The position numbers and the translations under genes were made by a program. A DNA stretch of 64,000 nt from Nostoc mirabile CHAB5784 (GTDB lineage: Bacteria; Cyanobacteriota; Cyanobacteriia; Cyanobacteriales; Nostocaceae): assembly GCF_020829645.1 (NCBI RefSeq), contig NZ_JAIVFS010000004.1, positions 162,471-226,470 on the forward strand, given 5' to 3'. Positions 8,897-17,098 of the stretch are shown in pieces. The notes below the pieces were generated by a model, which saw nothing but the letters and a program-made list of their open reading frames with translations, was not told where the DNA came from and made no database searches. Positions within the stretch are counted from its first letter, which is position 1; every line of letters begins with the position of its first letter.

Positions 8897-9122
8897 TAGT
8901 GCAAGATAGCGCAAAAACTCTCTCGCTCCTCTTATTCCTCTGTGTTCTCTGCGTCGCGCCAGATGCTTCTCCCAAGGGGAGACGCTGCGCGAACAAGTCG
9001 GCAGAGCCGCCCAACGCACTGGCTTCTCTGCGGTTCGTTTTTTAGTAATTTTGCACTCATTCCTATAGATAACAAACCCACAACAAAGAATCCACTATCA
9101 CACAAGTAAAAAAGGTGGTTGC

Positions 9123-9701
9123 ATGTTGACTAATGGTTATAGCACTTACAATAAAATGCCGGAAATTATAGACAAACCCACTTTCAAAACACCACCAAAA
9201 CCGATATCTACAAAAGTTGTAAGTTCGACTCCCGGAAGATTGCGGTTAAGAGTGGCTCATTCCCATCGTCAACCAGAAAAGATGCAACGCATCGCCAATG
9301 CTTTGTCAGCAAATTCTCACATTAATCAAGTTAAGACAAATGTCCATCATGGCAGTATTGTTATCAATCACGATGGTAAAGATGGCAGTCTAGAAAATGT
9401 GCTAGCAACACTTAAAGATTTAGGAATAATTTTTGCCGATGTTACCGAGGGTAACACCGAGGCAGCAGCAGGAGTATCATCTGCGGTTGTTGACTTAAAC
9501 CAGCGCGTCAAACAGTCAACACATGGTGCTTTTGATCTGCGGATTCTTTTCCCTTTAGGATTAGCTAGTCTTTCGCTGCGGCAATTACTTAACAAAGGGT
9601 TGCAGTTAGAAATTATTCCCTGGTATGTTTTAGCATGGTATGCTTTTGATAGCTTTATTAAGTTGCACGGAACTAGCCAAAAACAATCACCAAACGAGTA
9701 A
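9123..9701 (+). CDS. Single HMA-like domain protein with hydrophobic C-terminus
   Basis: This 192-residue protein has an HMA-like domain at about 28-105 (VVSSTPGRLRLRVAH, no CxxC), a short linker, and a C-terminal hydrophobic region at about 138-182 (LFPLGLASLSLRQLL and PWYVLAWYAFDSFIKLH). The C-terminal pattern is typical of a recurrent small protein near HMA_2-type ATPases, and it suggests the protein docks on or in the membrane. An AAGGTGG site precedes the ATG. It follows the DUF5132-like gene on the same strand after about 400 bases of repeats and converges with the WD40 gene ten bases away. Role in metal handling with the ATPase is inferred. Confidence 0.8.
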   Translation: MLTNGYSTYNKMPEIIDKPTFKTPPKPISTKVVSSTPGRLRLRVAHSHRQPEKMQRIANALSANSHINQVKTNVHHGSIVINHDGKDGSLENVLATLKDLGIIFADVTEGNTEAAAGVSSAVVDLNQRVKQSTHGAFDLRILFPLGLASLSLRQLLNKGLQLEIIPWYVLAWYAFDSFIKLHGTSQKQSPNE

Positions 9702-9710
9702 CTAAAAAAC

Positions 9711-12083
9711 TTAATTAATCTGCCAAATCTTGATGGTTTTATCAGAACTACCACTAGCAAGAAATTGACCATTCCGGCTAATAGCAATAGAGTTTACTGC
9801 TCCTGAGTGTTCTGTGATAGTTTGCAGTAACTCTCCCGTCCGCAAATGCCAAATTTTGATGGTTTTGTCTGCACTACCGCTAAAGAGAATTTCTCCATCA
9901 GGACTAACAGCTAAGGATCTTACCTCTTCTAAATGTCCAGTCAATGTGTGTAATACTTTACCTGTAGCTAGATACCAAATTTTGATAGTTTTGTCTGTGC
10001 TACCGCTAAAGAGAATTTCTCCATCAGGACTAATGATTACTGATTTCACCCCACCTAAATGTCCGTTGAGGGTGCGTAATGGATCGCCCGTGCGGGGATT
10101 CCACAGCCTGATTTTGTTGTCAGAACTACCACTAGCAAGGATTGTACCATCAGAGCTGATAGCAGCAGCATAAACTGCGGATGAATGCCAAAGGGTACAA
10201 ATGCGTTGGCATAGCCCGCCGCAGGCATCGCCTTTATGCAAGTTCCAAATTTTGATTTTATTGCTACCACTGGCAAGAATTTGTCCATCAGGACTGATGG
10301 CGATGCAGTTAACCGGTTTTTGATGTCCTAACAGAGTGTGGATTAGTTTGCCAGAATTGACATTGTAGACTCTAACATTACTTTTGGGGTGTTGGCAACT
10401 ACCAACAGCGAGGTAATGTTCATCAGGACTAATCGCAACAGAGGAAATTTCGCCTAAATCTTCTGCGAGGGTGCGAATAAGTTTGCCGCTTTTAGAATTC
10501 CATACTTTGATAGTTTTATCTGCACACCCGCTAACTAAACTCTCAGAATCAGGACTAATGACGACAGATGTCACTTTTTCTGAATGTCCAGTTAGGGTAT
10601 GGCTGAGAACGATATGTTGTAGTGTAACTTGGTGTTTGAGGTTGGCAACACAATTTAAAATTTCCTCAACATCAGCAAGACTCTGAGTATCACCCACTGC
10701 AACAAAATATTCTCTTAACTTTTTGACATATTCCTCATCTTTGACGCTGACGGCTGATTGCATTGCCTGAAGCGGGTTTGTAGAATCCTGTAGTGATATT
10801 TGGCGTAGTTGCAACCATGTAGCCACTGAATAATCAAGCTGTTCATTTGCCCAAGAGCGTAGTTTACCGCCGTAGGCATCGCTTAAATGAGATAAACTCT
10901 GGGCTAATTGCAAAGCCAATTCTGGAATCCAGTAACAACGCTCATTTTCCAGAGCTTGGTAAACTTGCTTGTAACCAGAGGCGATAACCTGTACTGATTG
11001 TAAATCAAAAGTATCTGACAGCAGACTCGGCAGCAACTCTGGTAGTAACGGAGGTACACCATGATTAACCAGGTGGTAAATATCTGCTACCCAACCTGCA
11101 ACCAAACAGTGATAAGTAATCAAAACCTGACAAAGGTTTTCAAAGTCTTGACGGTTGACTTGATATTGTAAAGATAACTTACTAATATCAATTCCTTTTT
11201 CATTCCATTTTTCTACCTTTTCTAAAATTGCCAAATTAACAACATTCTCTTTTCCAATGTGATTAATTTCCTCTAAGTTTTCTCCCAAGGACAGCAGTTC
11301 ATCTCTAATCTTTTTCCATTCTAACGCTCGTCTTTTAGCAGACTCTTCCAGAATTTCTCGATAAGGTAAACGAGCAATTGTTTTATAATAATAATTACCT
11401 TGTCCCAAACCCCAGTAGGCAATCCGAAAATTTAAATAATCTCCGTCATTTTCTGACTCTAAAATCAAAATAGGCTCTGTTTTCAACATTCCAAACAGAG
11501 CCTTAATACTTGATTCACTGTGAAAACGCTTACTATCCCAAGCTCCTGCCAATAATTCTGTTGGTCTAACTTGACTGTTTAGAGAGTAATGCTTGTTGAA
11601 AAAATCTCGTAATCCTTCAGCCAACATTAACTCAATTTGGGAAATTGTTTCATCTCTATTCTCGTTAAATTGGTCAAAATGTACTTGAGGAGGAGCGATA
11701 AAAATTTTCAGTGGGGTGCGTCCATAATTGGTGGAGTCTAAAATTTGCGAAGGGTATAATCTTAAGGGCCAGCTATCAAGAATTTTATTAACTTCTGGCA
11801 ACTTGAGCGCTGTTTCTCGCTCTTGGGCAGCTATTCTTAATTGCGTTTGGTGATTGTCGGCTACTAATTGCTGTTGGAAAATTCTTTCTTGTTCAAAGTC
11901 TTCAACATAACTGCTTTTTTTATTTGAAGGATTTAGAACTTTGAGTATTTCGGGAATTACTTCAATCGGTTCATATTTACTCAGAGCTAAATCTTGACTT
12001 CTCTTTTGTACTAGCTCTGCAACAACAGGTGCAAACTCTAGTACCAGTTGAATTAGTAAGCTTAACCCTTGCTGCATAAACAC
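9711..12083 (-). CDS. WD40-repeat protein with large uncharacterised N-terminal region
   Basis: This 790-residue protein ends in seven recognisable WD40 repeats (about 490-790; repeated GH…V-x-S-x-x-I/V-S-P-D-G…D-K-T-I-K-I-W), enough for one beta-propeller, a scaffold for protein contacts. The N-terminal 480 residues are mostly helical and charged, with no catalytic motif I recognise; related cyanobacterial proteins carry such regions before propellers. Between the third and fourth repeats, GDACGGLC is encoded by a short dispersed repeat (see 10208-10231). It is on the opposite strand to the HMA genes and sits between two of them. Whether it belongs to that system is unknown. Confidence 0.85.
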   Translation of the reverse strand: MFMQQGLSLLIQLVLEFAPVVAELVQKRSQDLALSKYEPIEVIPEILKVLNPSNKKSSYVEDFEQERIFQQQLVADNHQTQLRIAAQERETALKLPEVNKILDSWPLRLYPSQILDSTNYGRTPLKIFIAPPQVHFDQFNENRDETISQIELMLAEGLRDFFNKHYSLNSQVRPTELLAGAWDSKRFHSESSIKALFGMLKTEPILILESENDGDYLNFRIAYWGLGQGNYYYKTIARLPYREILEESAKRRALEWKKIRDELLSLGENLEEINHIGKENVVNLAILEKVEKWNEKGIDISKLSLQYQVNRQDFENLCQVLITYHCLVAGWVADIYHLVNHGVPPLLPELLPSLLSDTFDLQSVQVIASGYKQVYQALENERCYWIPELALQLAQSLSHLSDAYGGKLRSWANEQLDYSVATWLQLRQISLQDSTNPLQAMQSAVSVKDEEYVKKLREYFVAVGDTQSLADVEEILNCVANLKHQVTLQHIVLSHTLTGHSEKVTSVVISPDSESLVSGCADKTIKVWNSKSGKLIRTLAEDLGEISSVAISPDEHYLAVGSCQHPKSNVRVYNVNSGKLIHTLLGHQKPVNCIAISPDGQILASGSNKIKIWNLHKGDACGGLCQRICTLWHSSAVYAAAISSDGTILASGSSDNKIRLWNPRTGDPLRTLNGHLGGVKSVIISPDGEILFSGSTDKTIKIWYLATGKVLHTLTGHLEEVRSLAVSPDGEILFSGSADKTIKIWHLRTGELLQTITEHSGAVNSIAISRNGQFLASGSSDKTIKIWQIN
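10208..10231. repeat. Short dispersed repeat inside the WD40 gene
   Basis: GGCATAGCCCGCCGCAGGCA followed by TCGC lies within the coding sequence and adds about eight residues between propeller blades. The same string occurs in non-coding DNA at about 37255-37277. It keeps the reading frame. Confidence 0.7.
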
Positions 12084-12305
12084 ATACCTAGAAAGTGAAT
12101 AAAATAAATAAGCAAGGCTTGCATGAAATCAGGGCAATACTCCCATCCAGTAAATTCATACATACTCTTGATCTTACTACTTGAGAATATAGTAACTCGA
12201 CCCTGAAACATTAAAATGCTTACATGTCAATAAGCCTATGTAGTGAAATACTTGTAAATCAAACCGCAATGCGAGAGTTATTAGTCATTAGTTCAAGAGA
12301 AACCA

Positions 12306-12335
12306 CGCCCCTTGCTCAGAGCATCGCAAGGGGCG
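12306..12335. other. Perfect 10-bp stem hairpin
   Basis: CGCCCCTTGC and GCAAGGGGCG are perfectly complementary around a 10-base loop in the gap between the WD40 gene and the next HMA gene. No clear U-run follows on either strand, so a terminator role is uncertain; it may be another repetitive palindrome. Confidence 0.55.
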
Positions 12336-12362
12336 AGGTATGTACCAAAAACTCTTTATCAA

Positions 12363-12374
12363 AATGATAATCAT
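12363..12374. promoter_or_regulatory. Fur-box-like palindrome AATGATAATCAT
   Basis: This 12-base core matches the centre of the Fur consensus (GATAATGATAATCATTATC), with poorer flanks. It lies in the 630-base divergent gap between the WD40 gene and the HMA gene at 12717, about 290 and 345 bases from their starts, which is far for a simple operator. If functional it would tie the HMA cluster to iron status. Confidence 0.35.
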
Positions 12375-12716
12375 CTAAGAAGGGAGGGAAGAGAGCATTT
12401 ATCAACAAGGCAGAGGGCAAGAGGTGCTTTAATTACGATGCTCAATCCTCGAATATATTGCTAAGTGCCCTTTGCCTTCTGCTTTCTTCAACCTTTCTCC
12501 TCTTAATTATTAGCGAAGTACAATGTTAAAGAAACTTAATCAACCTGATAGCAGCGACAGCTAAATTCACTACTGAGATAGATTTTTTAAATCAGAAAAA
12601 TAGGTATGACTAAAGTAAAGTCAATGCAGTTCAATAAAACGCTCTCTTATAACATCAAGCGATAAATTTATAAGCCTGGTTGCGTTTTTTGTTTTTTGAA
12701 ATTAAAAAATAGTACT

Positions 12717-13361
12717 ATGACTTCTATAAAACGGTCTAACTCTGACAAAAATGCTAGTCTTAATCTGCGTTTACCACCAAAAAAGGCAGCTAAAAACGTA
12801 GCTAAGAAAACAGCGCCATCCCAAAAGATATTCTATAGCATTGTCCATACAATTCCTGGGCGAATTCGTTTTCGTATTCCTCTGCTAGCCAGAGATGCTG
12901 AGTATGCTAATCAACTCAAATTAGCGATAGAATCCGATCCTAGAGTTACAAATGTCCGTGCTAACCCAAAAGCTGCATCCATCGTCATCAATTATAAAGT
13001 AGGTGTAATTTCAGATAATCAAATGCGCGAGCATCTAGTCAACCTGATTCAAACTGCCCAAGATGTAGTTGTGCCAAAAGAGGTAATGGCAAAATCAATC
13101 GTGGGGACTATCTTTGATGCTCTAATCAACTTAATTGATAGTACACGCAAAATCAACCAGGCACGTAATGTTATTGTATATCGAAGGTTTAGGACAGACG
13201 TTTGGGAACGGATACTTTCTACCTCAAGAAGCATAATTAAGAGGCTAAAATCTGCCACCATGTTTATCTTGCCCAACAAGCGATGGCGATTGCGCGGCAA
13301 TGGCGAGGTGAACTCCCAGCCTTTGAAACTGAAATCTGCCAGCGAACCTGAACTTGTGTAG
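12717..13361 (+). CDS. HMA-like domain protein with basic C-terminus
   Basis: From the ATG at 12717 the product is 214 residues; an in-frame TTG seven codons upstream is less likely. A Lys-rich N-terminus leads to a canonical HMA-like domain at about 40-110 (YSIVHTIPGRIRFRIP, no CxxC) and a C-terminal tail (about 120-214) that is amphipathic and strongly basic (RRFRTDVWERILSTSRSIIKR). There is no convincing membrane segment. It shares its domain with the ATPase's N-terminus and may be a soluble adaptor. It is transcribed toward the HMA-PAP2 fusion 230 bases on. Specific function unknown. Confidence 0.8.
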   Translation: MTSIKRSNSDKNASLNLRLPPKKAAKNVAKKTAPSQKIFYSIVHTIPGRIRFRIPLLARDAEYANQLKLAIESDPRVTNVRANPKAASIVINYKVGVISDNQMREHLVNLIQTAQDVVVPKEVMAKSIVGTIFDALINLIDSTRKINQARNVIVYRRFRTDVWERILSTSRSIIKRLKSATMFILPNKRWRLRGNGEVNSQPLKLKSASEPELV

Positions 13362-13493
13362 TTACTAATACAGTAGCTATTAAAATGATTCCTGGTTAAG
13401 AGTAAGTAGCGCTAAAATAACTGGGATTTCCGATAAGTCATGAAAATCTCTCTTCCCTAGTAGTCTATCGCATTAGTTATAAAGGGTGAAAAA

Positions 13494-13550
13494 GTTCGTA
13501 GTAAGGACTTTAGTCCGGGATTTTTAAGCACTGAAGTGCTTACTACGAAC
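13494..13550. repeat. 57-bp palindromic repeat (GTTCGTAGTAAG type)
   Basis: GTTCGTAGTAAG at the left pairs with CTTACTACGAAC at the right. The middle carries two smaller palindromes, GGACTTTAGTCC and GCACTGAAGTGC. This is the layout of a common Nostoc intergenic palindrome; no coding role is seen. Confidence 0.75.
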
Positions 13551-13594
13551 CCGACTACTAGTTTTCAGTCAAAGCATTTTATTATCAATAACAA

Positions 13595-14674
13595 ATGGGT
13601 AATCCTCACTTTCATAAACTTCCTAATCAAAACCATTGGGTTCAAGCAATACATACTGCTGTTAAAGGAAGAGTTAGATATAAGGTAAATGGACTCTATC
13701 ATTCAGAAGCTCTTAAAAAATATCTTGAATCGAGATTATTAGAGGAGGAAATAATCTCACAAGCTAGTGCTAATAGTTACACAGGGAATGTTCTTGTTAT
13801 CTTTCATCCAGATAAGAGTTTAAAGGCGATCGCTCTCCTTATTCAAGACATCCTCTTAGATTATCAACAAAAAAGCAGTAAATCACTTGCTTCTGCCGCA
13901 GTCATTGGAGACAGTAACTTGCATTCCTTTAGCACTAAAGAAAATGCTGCTTTCGTTGGGGGTAATAATCGAAACATATTTGATTCAGCCGTACTGCCTC
14001 AAATATCTATGCAGCGACAATTAAACCAAACAGGTAGTCAACTTATTCCTGTATTGGGGGCTGTTAGCGCTCTTGTATGCGGCACTGGACTGTTGTATGC
14101 ATATAATCTTGACGAAGCCATTTTGCTCTTAATTCAGAGGTTGCATACACCACTGCGCGATCGCATCATGCTTGGTATCACTTTTCTGGGCGATCCAGTA
14201 GTAATGCTGTTATCTTCTTTGGGGCTGGCGATTAGTCCGTTATTTTATAATCGTCGCTGGCAAGCAACTATCTTGGGCATCGCTGGAGTCGGTGCAACCT
14301 TGCTAAATTGTTTGATGAAACTATTATTTGGTAGAGCGCGTCCAGCACTGTGGAAGCATATTATTAAAGTGGGTCAACACAGTTTTCCCAGTGGCCATGC
14401 AATGGTTTCAATAGTGATTTACGGTTTTACCGGCTATATTCTGGCAAAGCAGTTTCCTGAATGGCGCTTTTGGATTTATGGTTTGACTATTATTTTAATT
14501 GCTGCGATCGGTTTCAGTCGGCTTTATCTTGGTGTACATTGGCTAACTGATGTAACAGCTGGCTATGCCGCAGGTTTAGTGTGGTTGATTGCCTGTATCC
14601 TTACCTTAGAATCGCAGCAAAAATATCGCTCGTCACTGGAAGCAGTCTCATCTGTAGGTTCTTCCCCAGCGTAG
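13595..14674 (+). CDS. HMA-like domain fused to a PAP2-family membrane phosphatase
   Basis: This 359-residue protein joins a diverged HMA-like domain (about 14-92, IHTAVKGRVRYKVNGL) to a PAP2 acid phosphatase core (about 145-340) with roughly six membrane helices. All three PAP2 motifs are present: KLLFGRARP (242-250), PSGH (265-268) and SRLYLGVHWLTD (308-319). His268, His315 and Asp319 are the expected catalytic residues. PAP2 enzymes of this shape remove phosphate from lipids such as phosphatidate or undecaprenyl pyrophosphate. The last residues (VGSSPA) are encoded by a dispersed repeat. Linking a lipid phosphatase to the domain shared by the metal ATPase is unusual and ties it to the cluster. 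Confidence 0.85.
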   Translation: MGNPHFHKLPNQNHWVQAIHTAVKGRVRYKVNGLYHSEALKKYLESRLLEEEIISQASANSYTGNVLVIFHPDKSLKAIALLIQDILLDYQQKSSKSLASAAVIGDSNLHSFSTKENAAFVGGNNRNIFDSAVLPQISMQRQLNQTGSQLIPVLGAVSALVCGTGLLYAYNLDEAILLLIQRLHTPLRDRIMLGITFLGDPVVMLLSSLGLAISPLFYNRRWQATILGIAGVGATLLNCLMKLLFGRARPALWKHIIKVGQHSFPSGHAMVSIVIYGFTGYILAKQFPEWRFWIYGLTIILIAAIGFSRLYLGVHWLTDVTAGYAAGLVWLIACILTLESQQKYRSSLEAVSSVGSSPA

Positions 14675-14735
14675 CTTTGGCGGGGTGGGGTTCTTCGGGT
14701 TTAATAAGCAATCAAGCGGACATGATATTATTTAC
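14666..14735. repeat. Partial repeat overlapping the 3' end of the PAP2 gene
   Basis: The string 'gctttggcggggtggggttct' through 'aatcaagcggacat' matches the right half of the family A element at 8745-8896, but no family A terminus follows. It supplies the last codons and the stop of the PAP2 gene, so the original C-terminus has probably been replaced. Confidence 0.65.
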
Positions 14736-14747
14736 CAAAGGTCGCGT

Positions 14748-16208
14748 TTATACAGGAATTTCGCTAGATTTGGCACCATTTCTCGATTTTACCTTCTTGT
14801 TTTTGACCCTGATTTGTGGTAGATCCTTTTTATCTTTGTAAAAGTAACAGATTTCAACTAGAGTTGGCCATATTTCTAGAGAACCGTGAAATTGGCTAAT
14901 CACATCATCGATAATTCTGGAAACGTTTTGCTGAAAAAAGTCGGGTTCAAACCCATAAAATACTCTTGATAAGTTCTCAGCAAACAATTGGAGTGACTGC
15001 TTACGTTCTTCATTCTGGGTAGACATTGAGGCTTTGACTACCTGCCTGTGAATAGCAGAGATTTTTTCTAGGATTTCTTCAGAGTCTTGTAACGTGACTT
15101 CCCCAGAGTAATCAAACTTGATTCCTAGATCATCAAGATGATAAACACTGCTCTTAATCTTCTTTTTAAGTAGGCTACATATTTCTTCATTAAAGAGTTC
15201 ACTAGCCAGAGGATTACGCATATAGTTATTTCTAATATGGTTCTGGACAGCATCAACGTGTGCAGCGGCGATTCCCTCTTGCTGTATCCAAATTCTGTAG
15301 ATATAATCTTCAAATCTGAGCCGAGTTGGAAAAAAGGGTGGTAAACCTAGCTGATTATCATATCCAGCGACTCCACAATCCATTCTCCAGTTTTTGTTGG
15401 TAATAACAGGCCGAAAATTGGTAATAATATAAAAATCATTCAGGTCATTTGGACTTATTTGATTTTCATCATTGAGATACATATGAATAAAATCAAGTGT
15501 ATCAATATCATTAGTTCCTGTGCGAAAAGTCTGGGCAATCTTGACGATCGCATTATTTAATACTCTCCCTGGTTGTAATAAGAGGCTGTTTTCCCGAAAG
15601 TAACCTTTGGTCGTATTAGTTTCTAAATCCATTGCTGTATCAAGAACCAATTCTCCAGCCTCGAAGTTTTCTGGTACATGACTGGCTTTTTGACCAAGAA
15701 CATCACCAAAAGCCGTGAGTAAGTCAAAAGATTTATGGACGAAGCCGCCTTGTTGGTTGGACTTAATTAATTTTCCTCGACATATTTCATCGCCTGATAA
15801 AGATTCTGGGCTAGTTTCAATTAATGCATCTGGTCGCATATCGTCATCTGCACTAACCATTAAATGTCCAAGGGTGTACATTAGCGTGAAGTTGCGATTT
15901 CCTCCATAACTAGGTCGGAATAAGTTTTTGACTAGTGATTCCAGCTTGCGATCGCGCAGTCTTTCGTTTAAAAATGTAAGAAATTGCTCTTTCTGTTGGG
16001 GGCCGACATAAAACACATCATTGACTGTCTTAGTCTGCTCTAAAAGTGGGTAATATTTCTCGTGATTGGCAATACTGGAATCATCAAAGACGATAATTTT
16101 TAAAGCATGACCATTTGCCCAGAAATTCTCATCATACTTTTCGATGGTCTGTGCTACATCTCTCAGTCGATGAGTTGGAATAACAAATACCGTTTCTTTT
16201 TGTTTCAT
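14748..16208 (-). CDS. GT-A-fold glycosyltransferase-like protein
   Basis: This 486-residue protein begins with a Rossmann-like strand and loop (VFVIPTHRLRD), has FDDSS near 41-45, and SADDDMRPDAL at 119-129. This is the usual GT-A pattern, in which the Asp run holds metal and sugar nucleotide. The C-terminal 200 residues (about 285-486) are helical and lack a familiar domain. No membrane segment or signal peptide is visible, so it is probably cytoplasmic or peripheral. Donor and acceptor are unknown. It converges with the HMA-PAP2 gene and has no glycan-cluster neighbours. Confidence 0.65.
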   Translation of the reverse strand: MKQKETVFVIPTHRLRDVAQTIEKYDENFWANGHALKIIVFDDSSIANHEKYYPLLEQTKTVNDVFYVGPQQKEQFLTFLNERLRDRKLESLVKNLFRPSYGGNRNFTLMYTLGHLMVSADDDMRPDALIETSPESLSGDEICRGKLIKSNQQGGFVHKSFDLLTAFGDVLGQKASHVPENFEAGELVLDTAMDLETNTTKGYFRENSLLLQPGRVLNNAIVKIAQTFRTGTNDIDTLDFIHMYLNDENQISPNDLNDFYIITNFRPVITNKNWRMDCGVAGYDNQLGLPPFFPTRLRFEDYIYRIWIQQEGIAAAHVDAVQNHIRNNYMRNPLASELFNEEICSLLKKKIKSSVYHLDDLGIKFDYSGEVTLQDSEEILEKISAIHRQVVKASMSTQNEERKQSLQLFAENLSRVFYGFEPDFFQQNVSRIIDDVISQFHGSLEIWPTLVEICYFYKDKKDLPQIRVKNKKVKSRNGAKSSEIPV

Positions 16209-16326
16209 AAAATTTGTTCAGGTTTATAAAATGAATTTTTAAGACTTCAAACTCTATTTGAACGTTCTCGTCCTTACAATCACTGCATCACCGTTGTTAC
16301 AGTTGCATCAGGTTGAGTCAACTAAA

Positions 16327-16584
16327 TTAAACCGTTAGATCGCGACCAATTCCCAGTTTATTTTTACTATCCTCCAACTGTTTCCAGAGTGCCTCTATTT
16401 GAGCAAAGGCTTTTTCTGGAGATAGCTTTCCACCAGTTTCTAAACTAGTGATATAGCTAATTTTTTGAGCAAACTCTTGGAGATTAGCATTAAATACTAA
16501 GTTTTTTGGTTTAACTTGACCGTAGTAGCGATCGCGAGGATAAAGAAAGCTATTTTTATCTTCATAATTAGGCTGTAGCATCAA
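16327..16584 (-). CDS. Conserved small cyanobacterial protein, unknown function
   Basis: This 85-residue protein (YPRDRYYGQVKPKNLVFNANLQ, then ISYITSLETGGKLSP, then ALWKQLEDSK) is of a type I recognise as recurrent in cyanobacteria but cannot assign. It has no signal peptide, membrane helix or metal ligands, and is predicted small, soluble and helical. It lies between a glycosyltransferase and a kdpA remnant, all on the minus strand. An AGGAG-like site precedes the start. Confidence 0.6.
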   Translation of the reverse strand: MMLQPNYEDKNSFLYPRDRYYGQVKPKNLVFNANLQEFAQKISYITSLETGGKLSPEKAFAQIEALWKQLEDSKNKLGIGRDLTV

Positions 16585-16612
16585 CTTACTCCTGACAAAA
16601 AAACCTGATTAG

Positions 16613-16864
16613 CTATTGGGAGGTTAATTGCAGCGACCTGATATAAGCTGTATTGCTGAGTAACAGAGCGATCGCATATTCTCTTCCAGTCATGCTCTTT
16701 TGCGGTTCAATACCTATAAGGAGATAAATTAAGCGCTCCAATGGGTTCATCACTGGATCGAGCCAAGTTTTGTGCATGAAAAAGACTTCAGCTAAGTAGT
16801 ATCCTACGATTGGTACTGACACCACAACTAAGAATCTGACTTTTCCCGTTAAGTCATGAAACAA
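16613..16864 (-). pseudogene. Truncated kdpA N-terminal remnant
   Basis: The 83-residue frame aligns by eye with the N-terminus of the KdpA encoded at 22747-24492. Here VPIVGYYLAEVFF is followed by TWLDPVMNPLERLIYLLIG and MTGREYAIALLLSN; in KdpA the matching parts are [19 protein letters not shown] and [14 protein letters not shown]. It stops after the first extracytoplasmic loop, and the remaining nine or so helices and all pore loops are absent, so it cannot transport K+ alone. It sits about 2 kb downstream of the intact operon on the same strand, suggesting a decayed duplicate; a retained small regulatory peptide is possible. Confidence 0.65.
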
Positions 16865-16926
16865 CGAAGCAGCAAGAGTTTCAGACTATAATTTATTCTC
16901 AATAACTTAATATTACTGACAATAAA

Positions 16927-17046
16927 TTACGAGAGAATAGGGCTTTGGGCTAGGGGTATAGTAAGCGATCGCTCAATCAAGGAGATAACGGGAAAAGTCA
17001 GAACTAAGAATAGAGTGAGGAAAATTTGCACAAAGCCTTGGATCAT
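16927..17046 (-). pseudogene. 39-residue KdpA-start-like peptide remnant
   Basis: ATG-ATC-CAA-GGC opens a 39-codon frame (MIQGFVQIFLTLFLVLTFPV…) that mirrors the first helix of KdpA ([20 protein letters not shown]). It ends at a TAA before the longer remnant at 16613-16864. Together they look like a decayed second kdpA start. It could equally be a tiny one-helix protein in the manner of KdpF; evidence is sequence resemblance only. Confidence 0.45.
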
Positions 17047-17098
17047 AATTGGGAAGCATGGGATAAAGCGATCGCCATAGGCATAGCCAGAAACTCAC

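Noticed and set aside
12306..12335. Hairpin as intrinsic terminator of a neighbouring gene
   Set aside because: The stem is strong, but no U-run follows and neither flanking gene ends there; both start in this gap.
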